A stretch of DNA of 64,000 nucleotides from Nageia nagi. Lineage: Eukaryota; Pinophyta. Made by a program: the position numbers and the translations under genes. The stretch covers positions 35,774,001-35,838,000 of the forward strand of contig JBITNC010000001.1 of assembly GCA_050084985.1 (NCBI GenBank). The letters are read 5' to 3'. Positions within the stretch are counted from its first letter, which is position 1. The number at the start of each line of letters is the position of its first letter. This document shows, piece after piece, positions 32,901 through 43,500 of this stretch. A model generated the notes under the pieces. It was not told the origin of the DNA. It saw only the letters and a list, made by a program, of their open reading frames with translations, and did not search any database.

Positions 32901-33594
32901 CAAGTGTTAAGGATGATGCAAATTGCTGAAATTTGACTCAGAGATGGAAGGAGAAAGCATACAAAAATTGACATGGCTTTCTATAGGAAAAATGGGCCAT
33001 AGGTAGTCCATTTCAACAAGACTTAGACCAAAATAGTCCTATTTGACTTGTTAAGGTGTACAATAAGAAGGGTGGCTTAGCCAATAGTATCCTAGAAGTG
33101 ACCTAGAACTATTTTCAGTCAAAAATTATAGATGATATGAAATGAATGGGGTATGGTAAGATCTTTAGTAAACTTATAGAATACCTCAATGAGGTTTATG
33201 AATTCTTGCACTAATCTTAATTTATATTCCATTAGATTTAGATTATTAGATTTTTAGATTGATGAAAAGCTAATTAATATTTATTTTCAAAAGGTTGGAT
33301 TATTTCTTATTTAGGGCTCTCATTGTCTTCTAAGTCCCCATGATAAAATTCATCATCTGTTATATTTATGCTTATTTTACTATGGTTATCATTGTCTTTG
33401 AAATCTCCATGATAAGATTTATCATTAAGAAAATTGGTTTTGGTAGCCAAAGGGCACTATCTTTATTTAACCTAGCACTTTTCTTATTGATATTACACCT
33501 TTCCATGATTTTCTTTTTCCTTTAGTTGGTTAAGCTTTGATTGATTAATGATACAATATCTATTGAATTGTTCATATTTTCAAAAGTTAAGATT
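32901..33594 (-). other. element E leader
   Basis: Between primer site and gag. No domain. The plus-strand open frame at 33340-33525 is hydrophobic AT-rich sequence and probably chance. Confidence 0.4.
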
Positions 33595-33612
33595 CACATT
33601 GTGTTCACCAAA
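33595..33612 (-). promoter_or_regulatory. element E primer-binding site
   Basis: On the minus strand, directly after the 5' LTR: TTTGGTGAACACAATGTG. Element D has TTTTGGTGAACCCAACATG at the same place. The shared TGGTGAAC start would pair with a tRNA ending in GTTCACCA; I do not assign the tRNA. Confidence 0.6.
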
Positions 33613-34399
33613 TATTTATAAATATTTTGAGCATGCAAATAAATAAATAATTACAATACCCAAAATACCTATTTTGAGCTACGAATAGCAATTTAGACCA
33701 TACAAGTAAATAGATAAAGAAGATAACCACTTAGAATTAGGACAATAATACCAATCAAGAATTGTGATTTGTATACTTACTTTATGAAGTGTACCTAACA
33801 CCAAAGATTATGATATGTTTGATATGTGGATGATAGAAAGATCTTTCTCTAGAAGCTATAACCTAATATGCAACAAAAAGAGGATCTTGGATTATCTATA
33901 TGTTGTATAGAAGGAGCATTGATGCTTATTTGGCATGAATAAGGAGTGTTGATAGCATTTTTTATAGTGCCTTTTCTTTCAAATCAATTAATAATTTGCA
34001 TATAGATGTTTTTATCAAGGATATGATATCTAGATAAATCATCAATGTCAAAATAGCCCTGCATAAGAAAGTACACAAACCATAGCCTTGAATGGTAGCA
34101 TCAAAAGACACCTAAAGGATTGCCACCACCAAGACCAGATATGGGATCATGTATCTCCTTGATGTGGAATTACTATTAGATCCCTATTTATATAGATAAT
34201 AATATGACCTACTCCTTAGGTTGGTGTGTACCTACATAAATAGGGTTAGTCCATAATACATAACGATATTCAAGATAATTATTAATATTATGATTATATT
34301 CAAGATAAACATTGATGTCATTAAATTAAATAGTCTAGGTTACATTAGTGCAAGAAAATGTATTTATTTAAATGCATAAATAAATTTTATTTGATAACA
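33613..34399 (-). repeat. element E 5' LTR with TATA box
   Basis: 787 bp; in element orientation it starts TGTTATC and ends in a decayed CA. The TATA motif TATATAAATA lies at 34185-34194 (minus strand) and is conserved in the partner LTR and in both LTRs of element D, so it is the probable promoter of the family. Confidence 0.85.
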
Positions 34400-34404
34400 C
34401 TTGT

Positions 34405-35505
34405 AAATATTTCAATGGCAGCTAGTAAAAGTCTTAGGCAATGGAGACTAAAATAGAGAAATTGAATAAAAAAATTGATCAATCCAAGAAAGATTGCTCC
34501 CTTAAAGATAAAATATTAGCTAGGTTATAGAATAAGAATAAAATTTAATTATGAATCTTTAGAAATAGAAAATAAAATTTGATAAAAGCATGGCAACATC
34601 AAGAGCTAAGCTAGATACTATAAATCAAATGACAAAAGAGCTTAAAGTTTAGGATGCGGTCATGGATGCTCAAAAGATCAAATAGTTAAGGCTAAGATGT
34701 AGACTATCATTGCAACAAATAAAGTTCTATTAGATGATAATGCAAAGTATTACTACTTATGAAAAACTTTAGAAAATCCTTGGTAGAGCAAGTTGGTGAT
34801 AAAATGATAACATTATCTCACTTGCATTTGCTCAAGGAGGCAGCTATATAGGCCATTAAAAATTTCATGCTCAAAATACTCTTCATAAGCTGGCTTTAGA
34901 TATACCTAGAATAGTTTTGGAAAGAATACAAGTCCAATTGAGGATTATGACTAAAAAGGAGTTCACAATAGTCTCCTCCAAATCAAAATAGTCATATCAA
35001 AAAAGGATCTAAGAGATTTGTGAACTCTAAAGTTTAGTATTCAACATGGACATAAATAAACACCAGCTCATAATAGAGTTGGGATTTATTAATAAATTCT
35101 TTAATTCTTTAATTGAAATAAAAGCTTCCAAATTATGGGAAGAGCAAAATGTATAGGGTAGTGCTACCAATTGAGTAGCCAATACCATTTAGTTCTTGGA
35201 AAATCTTTTTCTAAGACATAAATCTTAGATCTGCAATAAATAAATGAGTTGGCTCAAGAAGCCATTATAAAATTTTACATGTTAGAAGGCTAAATATGCC
35301 TTTAAAGGGTTCATAGCAACATAGAGAAGATTAAGGTATCCCTCATCCTATCACAAGTGATTATAAAGATCTAAGTGAAACTAAATAAAAGGATGCAAGC
35401 ATTCCTCCCACCAAACATGATGGTAGCAATTGAGACTTCAACTGATCCTTTTTTGGGCAAGCCACTGGGAGCAACAATTGATGAGTTCTATTCTCCAATA
35501 TAAAG
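34405..35505 (+). pseudogene. element C extra ORF, part 2 (C-terminal part after element E)
   Basis: Continues the unrecognised ORF of 23950-26729 beyond element E. Coding-like stretches with stops include MAASKSLRQWRLK at 34424, a lysine- and glutamine-rich region typical of coiled coils, IATNKVLLDDNAKYYYL (34705-34755), and a clean tail AFLPPNMMVAIETSTDPFLG (35400-35455) then KPLGATIDEFYSPI and RDPKEPPKD just before the 3' LTR. The two parts together would have been well over 1,000 codons. Confidence 0.5.
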
Positions 35506-35529
35506 AGACCCCAAAGAGCCACCAAAAGA

Positions 35530-37117
35530 TTTATTCCTCCATAATAACACTCAAAATTTAGGTGTAATTTTATTATTTTTCATTCTTCATTATTTTATTC
35601 TTTACTACTTGAGAGTTGTGTATATAAGAGTACCCAAGAGGACATTATTCTTTTAAAGTCTGCATGAGTTCTAAAATTGTGTATTCTTTCATTATAAATC
35701 CCTTCTCTTCACATTTCTTTCCTTAGGGTGTTGAGAGTCATTTTTTTTAGTACATAGGAATTATATAAATAAGGACACCCAGGAGTTATGTCATTTTTTT
35801 AGTAGTACACGAGGATTATGTAAATAAGGATACCCAAGAGTTATGTCAATAAGACTTATGTCAATTTTATATTCTTTTATTTTTTAGTGATCAAGAGTTG
35901 AGAGTGCCTAGGAGTCATGTCATCTTCTTCAGTATACTCAAGAAGTCATGTATGTTAAAGTTTCCTAGAATCATATTTATTACCTTAGAGTCTCTAGGAA
36001 TTATTAGCACAAATGTCCAAAACTTGTAGACATTCAGAGTTTAAATTTTAAATAATATCAATAATGACCAAGGATTTTGAAGGATGACATCATAAATTTT
36101 GGTAAAAATAAGTGGGTCTCAGAGCAAGCAATGGTAGGTGTAGATTTTTGAACATCAATAGAGCTCAATGATTTTGGGAGATGATGTCATAGTTTTTGAT
36201 CAAAATGAGCAGGTCTCAAAGCAAGTAATGGTGGATGTAGATTTTGAAGAACATCAATAGAGCCTAGTTATTTTAGAAGGTGATGTCATAGTTTTTGGTG
36301 AAAATTAGTGGGTCCTAGAGAAATCAAAATTTCAATAGAGCCCATCAATCTTAAGAGATGACATTATAATTTTTGACTAAAATCAATGGGTCCTAAAAGA
36401 ATCAAAATATCAATAGAGCCTAGGGATTTTCAAGGATGACATCATAGTTTTTGATAAAAATAAGTGGGTCCTAGAAGAACCAAATCATCAATAGAGCTTG
36501 AATGAAGAACATAGAGCCCACCAAGCAAATGAAAGAGTAATACATGAGAAAAAACACCTGGGTCCACTTCATCTTAAGTGTTTGACCCCTAGGGACCTAT
36601 TCATATGTTGATAATGACTCATTTCCATATAATAATGGTAGTTATTCTTGAACTAAGTAAACATAATGACTATCAACCATCATTACTCTAATTACTGACA
36701 TCCATAGTAGAGATCATAAAGATTTATAAGAGAAGCAAATAGTGACTAATAAAGCATAAAATCAAATTGTACCAATCAATGTAGAATCAAATAACTACTC
36801 AATAAGCTATAGTGCTACCTTTAATTAGCTACAATGCTACCTTCAATTAGCAACAATATTATATTCAACCAACTACAAGGTTGAAGAAGGAGCAATCAAT
36901 GACATGTTAGATAGGAACCAACCTCCATCCTTTTATTCCTTTCCTATTACTTTTGACCTTAAATATAGATAGGAACCAACCTATAAACTAGAGATTGAGT
37001 AGAAAACTAACACAAGCACATCCCCACCACCTTTTGCTCTTTCAAGGAACCTACCATTATGGAAAGTGGAGAATACAACTAGACCAAACCCCTGAGGTTA
37101 TGCTATACTGATCAACA
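35530..37117 (+). repeat. element C 3' LTR (about 1.59 kb)
   Basis: Aligns with 15168-17205 but lacks about 450 bp of it near 36910. Ends GATCAACA, followed by the CACCC target duplication (37118-37122). Contains the second copy of the five-site TGACGTCA-like array (36085-36444). A purine-rich AAAGAGACCCCAAAGAG at about 35502-35518 may be the polypurine tract. Confidence 0.88.
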
Positions 37118-37440
37118 CACCCCAAGGGGTTCCCATACCCTATTCATTTAAACTTAACTTTCCTTATAAAATAATAATGCTGAGTATGAAGCTTTAATCT
37201 TAGCTATTTAAATTGCTATAAAATTAAATTTGAGAAAAGTTAAATTCATTGGTGATTCATTGTTAATTGTAAACCAAGTTAAAGAACTATTCTAGTGTAA
37301 AGAATCTCTTTTACAAAAATAAAGAGATTAGTAATCTCTTATCATCTTTTGAAAAATATGATTTAGAAGCAGCACCTCGATCAACTAATAGGTTTGTTGA
37401 TGCTATGGCTTCCATCAATCTTTGATGCCTACAAACCCTA
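37118..37440 (+). pseudogene. element B second RNase H relic, right part
   Basis: After the CACCC duplication the Tat-type RNase H of element B continues in the frame left at 15167: GVPIPYSFKLNFP, then AEYEALILA-like coding (catalytic glutamate, about 37178), IGDSLLIVNQVKEL (about 37250-37290, catalytic aspartate) and RSTNRFVDAMASINL (about 37380-37425). The clean fit on both sides proves the insertion. Confidence 0.8.
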
Positions 37441-37479
37441 ATCAAAAAATGATCCCTATTGAAATTGTTAAAATCACTC

Positions 37480-38800
37480 AATCTTGAATAGAATCAAATG
37501 AATTTGAACATGTAGTCCTATACATTGCAATGGAAGGCAAAAATTTGTGGCATACATAATTTTCAAATTCTTAAGAGATGGGGTATTACCTAAAGACTTA
37601 ACAAAAACATCTAGGAAAGCATTCAAGATAAAAAGTTTTCCATTTTTGCATAATAGGAGATGTCCTATACCCTAGGGGTTTTGATGGGATATTTCTCAGA
37701 TGTTTAGAATGGGATTATTCATAAATTTCTATTTCATGTGAACATGATAGAATTTATGGAGGACATTTTAGTGGCTCCATAATTACAAAATAGTTAATGC
37801 ATATGGGACATTACTGGCCTACTATGGAATGTGACTGTATGGAATATATTATAAATTATGTTAAATATCAATAACATGCCAACCTATTTAATAAACCTTC
37901 ACATACATACAACCCATGCAATCATTATGGTCATTCTCAAAATGGGCATTAGATTTAATAGGTCAAATATCCCCTATTTCTTTAGGAGTTCATAAGTTTA
38001 TCATAATTACTACAAAATATTTTAGAAAATGGTTAGAAGCCATCCTCATGGTCTCATTAAAAGGGCAAAAGATAGAAAAATTCATGCAAATTCACATTAT
38101 ATGTCATTTTGGAATCTTGGCTCAAATTATCACTGACAATGGAAAAATCTTCAAAAATAAGGAAGTTCAAACTTTATATAAGGATATCATATATAATTAA
38201 GCTTCTCAACCCCTTATTATCCTTAAGGGAATGGTCAAGCTAAAGCTACAAATAAAAACATTTGTACTATTTTATTAAAAACTATTAATGATTCCCATCA
38301 AGATTGGTATGCAAGAATTCCACATGCATTATGTGCTTATCAAACTAGTATTCAACTCCTATTGGGGCAACCCTATTTTCCTTAGTTTATGGGGTAGAAG
38401 TAGTATTACCCTAGGAAATAGAAATTTCCTCTCTTCAAGTTTCCTTACAAGATTATATCAAATGAAATGGTTTTTCAAAAAAGATTAGATCAATTGCTTC
38501 TTCTATATGAAAGAAGATTCAATGCATTAGAGCATTTACGTACTTATCAAAATCGTTTAAAAAAGCTTTTGATAAAAAAGTCAAAATTAATGAATTTAAT
38601 ATAGGATATTTGGTTTTAAAATAAAACCAACAAACTTATCAAATGGAATGATAACTTTATGATATGTTTGCTCCTAAGTGCTTAGGTCCCTAAATGATTA
38701 AAAGAAAATTTGGATCTAGAGCTTATCATTTAGTTGATATGGAATGTATCGAAGAGCATGAACCTATAAACATCATGCACCTTAATCATTTCTAAAGTTA
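37480..38800 (+). pseudogene. element B integrase relic
   Basis: Zinc domain: CEHDRIYGGHFSGSIITK and HYWPTMECDCMEYI (37737-37855). Core: WALDLIGQISPISLGVHKF (37945-38005, first D), YFRKWLEAI, QIITDNGKIFKN (38133-38160, second D intact), then a decayed block at 38215-38265 where the third acidic residue is expected. HMHYVLIKL- and SLWGRSSI-like coding follows. C-terminal barrel: MIKRKFGSRAYHLVDMECI-type coding (38696-38745) and INIMHLNHF at about 38770-38793. The open frame 37916-38200 covers the best preserved core. Confidence 0.8.
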
Positions 38801-38939
38801 ATAAATTTTTTAATTGGAAATTGTATATATTATAAATAAGTATTTTAGTTTAAAAATAATAAGAGTACTTTTCTTCAGACTTATACATATTTAATGTATT
38901 TGAAATAGAAAATGGTATCAAAAAGGAGCAAAAGCATCC

Positions 38940-39915
38940 ACGTGATTTTTGATCAAAGAGTTATTTAACAAATATCTTGGTATCAAAAATTGAATACTTA
39001 GGACATATGGCTATAACATAATTATCCTTACATACTTCTTTTAGAGATAGGAATTTCCTCCATCTACTTATCGATTTACAAAGAGCCCTAGTTTTAAACT
39101 TGTCACCAAAAGGATACCAAGGGTGGGAGATAAGTGTTCAAGGAGATAACTTGGAAATCTATGTAGATAAAGCCAATGTATCACTTAAGTATGCATATTA
39201 TTTCACCCAATTCCACATGATAAACTTGTTGTGTTGATATTGGCCTACATCAGCCCTTAAGATCATAATTGATTATTTCTTCAATAATTGGATCTAAAAT
39301 AGAGTAATTAATACTTGGCCAAATGAGGATTTTCTATTTATATAGGTGGACCAAATGATAAGATACTTTTTCATCATAAAATATTCTATGATTTTTACAT
39401 AGTGTTTTCTATAAGCCTTAGCAATCAATTAATGTGTGCAAAAGTATTGATCAATAATTCTTTCGAATTAGGTCAAGGTTCCTTAATCCTCCTCCACATA
39501 ATAATAAAATAAGAGCTTTAATGTAATAATACTAGAAGATAATGAAAAAATATAATTATGATTTAATCCTATAAGTAATTATTTTATTTATAGGTACCCA
39601 AAATATCACTACATGCAAGCATTGAGGAAATGTCCTTATGTGAGATAGCTTGTTTCTTTGCTTTACTAAAAGAAATTCAAGAATTTATAGCCATGCTTTT
39701 TTATAATTAGCAAGGAACTAGTGCATGGGACTTAAAAATCAATAACCTTTAGACAAATATTGAGTTAGAAGAAAAGGACATGTGGATGGAAATTGACTCC
39801 CTAACAACTTGGATCCATCTATTTCGCTTGCATTGGCCTTATAGGAGACCTAAAATTTTATTAAATTATTTTGATCATATGAATCTTCAGTGTTATAGGA
39901 ATCACTCCCATAACT
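38940..39915 (+). pseudogene. element B extra sense ORF after integrase, unrecognised
   Basis: A coding-like relic beginning about 150 bp after integrase. 39036-39231 is open for 65 codons (RNFLHLLIDLQRALVLNLSP, GYQGWEISVQGDNLEIYVDK) and continues past one TGA to about 39400 (YWPTSALKIIIDYFFNNWI). A second open stretch at 39592-39915, right after an acceptor-like TTATTTATAG, reads ISLHASIEEMSLCEIACFFA, then LKINNL and LEEKDMWMEIDSLTTWIHLF with only two stops. I recognise no domain. It may be a spliced extra ORF. Confidence 0.45.
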
Positions 39916-42900
39916 AAGGTTATTAATGAATTAGTAATAGACTATAATCTTGTTAATTTTGCATAATGAAATCATATATGATTATAGTTCATTGTTTAGT
40001 AAAAATTATTATGTAAATAATCTAACCAAGGTTTCAAAAGACCTTTGAATACTTTAACCAAAGAAGAAATGACATCATAATTAAACCTATAAAAAATGAA
40101 ACAATCTAGTATCTCATAAAGAGCATGATCCCCCTCACATCATTAATTCCCCCTCAATCTCATCAGTCCTTAGGGATTCCATCCCACCTTCCATTTATTA
40201 AGAATGATGAGGCCTTCAAATTGTTACTAGGCTAAAATGCATCATTAAGAAATTAAAGCATCATCCACCAATATTGCCACTTATTTTATATTCAATCCAT
40301 TATTAACCATCCATTCTAGGGCCAAGACTTGCTCATTTCTCTATTTAACATTTATACTTTTACTTATTGATTATAAAGGTTAGGTTATCTGTAAAAAATA
40401 AGAAAACCATTATCATTGGGGAGTTGTAAAAAGTTTTTTTCCCTAAAAAATAAGAAATAAAATATAAAATATAATCAATAAAAACAAATGTAAATAATTC
40501 AAAAAATTGTTAAAAAATTTCTTGTATGAATAAATGCTCATGTGTACATATGTTTTTTTCCATAAAACACCTCTTACAAAAATTCTAAAAATATTTACAT
40601 ATGACATTATAGGTGGTTGGTTTGCACATAGCTAGCACATGAGTTATTTGTACTGCATTAGTCCTCCCACTAATAGCAAGAGGGGTATTCACATTATGAT
40701 TGCTCCTATCCTATGGGAATTGACACCCTTTTGCATCTCTTGATCATATTTACATTTCCTTGTGGCCCTCTAGGAGACCCTATCCAAATTCTAGAGTTAG
40801 ATTAGGATCATTTTCATCAATTGCCTAAAGTATATAGTATTATATTTTTGTATGCCAATCTTAACCACCCCTATAGAAAATTTTGATCGAGCCTATGATG
40901 CCCTCAAAACTCCCATTGGATAGAGATGTTTATTGACCACCAACCTTGTTAGGGAACCTATATAATCTACCCAATGAAGAGTTCCTCCAAAATCTCATCT
41001 GCATGATTTCTAGATTTAATTTTATATGGAGGATTATTATTGATGCTTTTGTTCCCCATTACTAGTTAATTTATTAATTTCTATGGGACACATCTTTTGC
41101 ATCCTAAAGAAGATCTTTTTAATGATATCACCATAGCCTATTTATTATCTATAAATCTTTGGTGTTGGGATTTCATATTATCCATATCTATCACTTGTGG
41201 TTCTACATAATGTGTCATTGATCATACCATTCACACCCATTTCATTTCCATTCTTTCACTCATGATGAATTGATGCAATTTTTATTCATTTAAGAAACAT
41301 TAAAAAAAAATCAATTCAAAAAATTTATAAAAAATATAAAAATCACAAAAATTAAAGAAAAATGTATATATGTACATATATATACTTGTGTGTTTCCCAT
41401 GTGTTCATATCATTTCACTTTGTTCATAAATATTTATTTCTTTACCTTAATGTCATAATGATTAGATATCAACCATTGTGAGGGAGGCAACTAATCAAGC
41501 TATATGTATCCACACATTATACATACATCCATATAATATTCATGTATATAGGTGTATTTACAAATAAAGAAGTAGATAATGAATAATTTATTCATATTCA
41601 ATTTTAGTTAAAAGATCCTATGTCAATATTTCAAAAACTTAGGATGATAAAAAGACATAACCATGATATATGGTAATGCACTAGGCTCATACACTACTCA
41701 TTAAAAACTTGAAACAATCAAGAATTGGATATTTCTTAAGCATAATTTGAGTATGGTTTTTTCTACTTTTTTCTTCATCTTGAACCCAAGAGCTATAAAA
41801 ATAAAAAGACATATGTAGAATTCTTGGGCCATTATAGTATTCTCTATTGGGGCTATGACAATTGGCTAACAATAGAGCAAGGTTGTAATAGGATAAAGGG
41901 GTTAACCTTCACTAGGCTATGGATGCTTTTGGTAGTGAATAATACCTTATAAAAAGAAAAATCATACTTCATAATTTACAATCCTAAGGTATTTAGTTTG
42001 TGAATGTTAAGAGAAGGAAATGAATATCACTACACACACATGAGTCCATGGTAAACTTAAGTATATTATTATCTTTTTTTATATCATCCCTAGTAGATGA
42101 GACCAAAGTAGGAGATTAACTGATAAAACTAGATACTAAATATATTATTCATTACACTTCTTCATTTATATATTCATTAATTCCATATCATCATCATTAA
42201 ATCATTATTATTATATAAAAGCTTGATAAGCTGCCAAATCATTAAGATTGATGTCTAAGTATTATGTCATTCATAAAAATTTTAGATCATTTAAGTTTCA
42301 TATATTTTACATTCATATATATATTTTATCCATGTGCATCTATGTGTATCCATTATTACATCCATACATTCATAAATTATTTTGTAAATTTATGTGTGTG
42401 TTTTACATCCATAAATTCACATTATTCATGATATCACATATGTTTATACTAGTATATTATGTTCAAATAATGTATAAAAGTTGCCAAGAAAATGAAAAAT
42501 GATGCATTTGATTCTATTCTCCTTCAAATCAAATCCTATTCTATAAACATAAAATACTATAAAAACATAAGTATCACTTTTATATTTACAAAACATATCA
42601 TAAATAAGGTATTAAAACTAAATAAAAACATAGAAAATAAACTTTCATACATTTTTATTTTAACACATACATTTAAAGATATAAAAAATATAAACATAAA
42701 TTAACATGATAATGAAGCATTCATATAAAGTCTAACCTATCACCATGCATGTATCAAAAATATATAACTAAATGTTCATCACATAAGCATATCCATCACA
42801 TCTAGAAAAACTAACCATCAATCATGACTACCATGATCCAAAAAATAGATAAGGTCATCAAAAAATAGGCCTATGAATAACATGTCCAAACATATGAAAT

Positions 42901-43500
42901 AATCATGCCCTCCATGATCTCAAAAATTAGATAACATAGTTTGATAAAACTCATAATTCTAACATGAAATATAAAAACAAGTAGCCCCATCACCAAAATA
43001 ACCTCAAGAGTTTCCCTCTACACCATCTATAAGACTACCATCTCTTCCCTATCTAGGGTGAGTAGTGACCACTAAACCTATAGGACTCACAACTTGAGTC
43101 ACTCTATAAATATTAGATGATCCCATTGGGTGCTATGAAAAAATACCACCTATCCTACTATGGTTATGAGATGCAAATAGGTCTAAAAACCCTACCTTGA
43201 GTACTGGTAGTCTGTTGGACTCCACTAGGTGCCTAATAAATTGAGACATCTATAGGGATGTATAAAATAGGAATAACTAGATATCACATGCTAGGAATGT
43301 ATGGAGGTACCCCTATTAACCATGTTTTAATAGTAAGGAATAATAATCCCTCTACTAAAGAAGCCCTTAAACAAATACTAATGGTTTACCAGCTCCCCTA
43401 TGGATGTACTGGCTTCTCCAACCTATGAGGAGGCTTGAGCTTCATCCCTCTCTCAATGATATTTGTCTCTCTCAACATAATATCAATACATACAAGAAAT
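39916..43500. other. element B 3' untranslated region, no recognisable gene
   Basis: About 3.6 kb with no family signature. It contains a CT-rich patch near 40130-40200 and AT-rich sequence with repeated CATTCATA and TATATGTAC phrases (41370-42480). Open frames at 41687-41872, 42248-42502 and 42492-42704 are low-complexity and not supported. Ogre-like elements often have long 3' regions. Confidence 0.4.

Larger units (their letters stand above)
26730..34399 (-). mobile_element. element E: nonautonomous gag + antisense-PMD retrotransposon nested in C
   Basis: 7,670 bp, minus strand. LTRs are 33613-34399 (5') and 26730-27486 (3'). Flanks are CTTAT (26725-26729) and CTTGT (34400-34404), a 5-bp duplication with one transition. 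The primer site (33595-33612) and polypurine tract (27487-27506) match those of element D, so they are one family. Minus-strand gag lies at 31260-32900. No protease, RT, RNase H or integrase is present; instead a PMD gene lies on the plus strand (29251-30960) between two blocks of the family's 40-bp repeat. LTRs differ at under about one base in ten in the stretch I compared. Confidence 0.82.
15168..37117 (+). mobile_element. element C: Ty3/gypsy retrotransposon with long LTRs, nested in B
   Basis: LTRs are 15168-17205 and 35530-37117, flanked by CACCC (15163-15167 and 37118-37122). Removing C and one duplication copy restores the second RNase H frame of element B. Without the nested E the element is about 14.3 kb. 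Internal order: leader with duplicated primer site, gag, protease, RNase H, RT, second RNase H, integrase, long extra ORF, 3' LTR. The RNase H before RT differs from A, B and D. The LTR starts are decayed (TATATTCC and TTTATTCC, ancestral TG assumed); the right LTR ends in CA and the left in TA. Confidence 0.88.

Noticed and set aside
42248-42704. Two plus-strand open frames of 84 and 70 codons
   Set aside because: Low-complexity Tyr/Ile/Lys/Asn translations of AT-rich sequence; no domain and no coding context.
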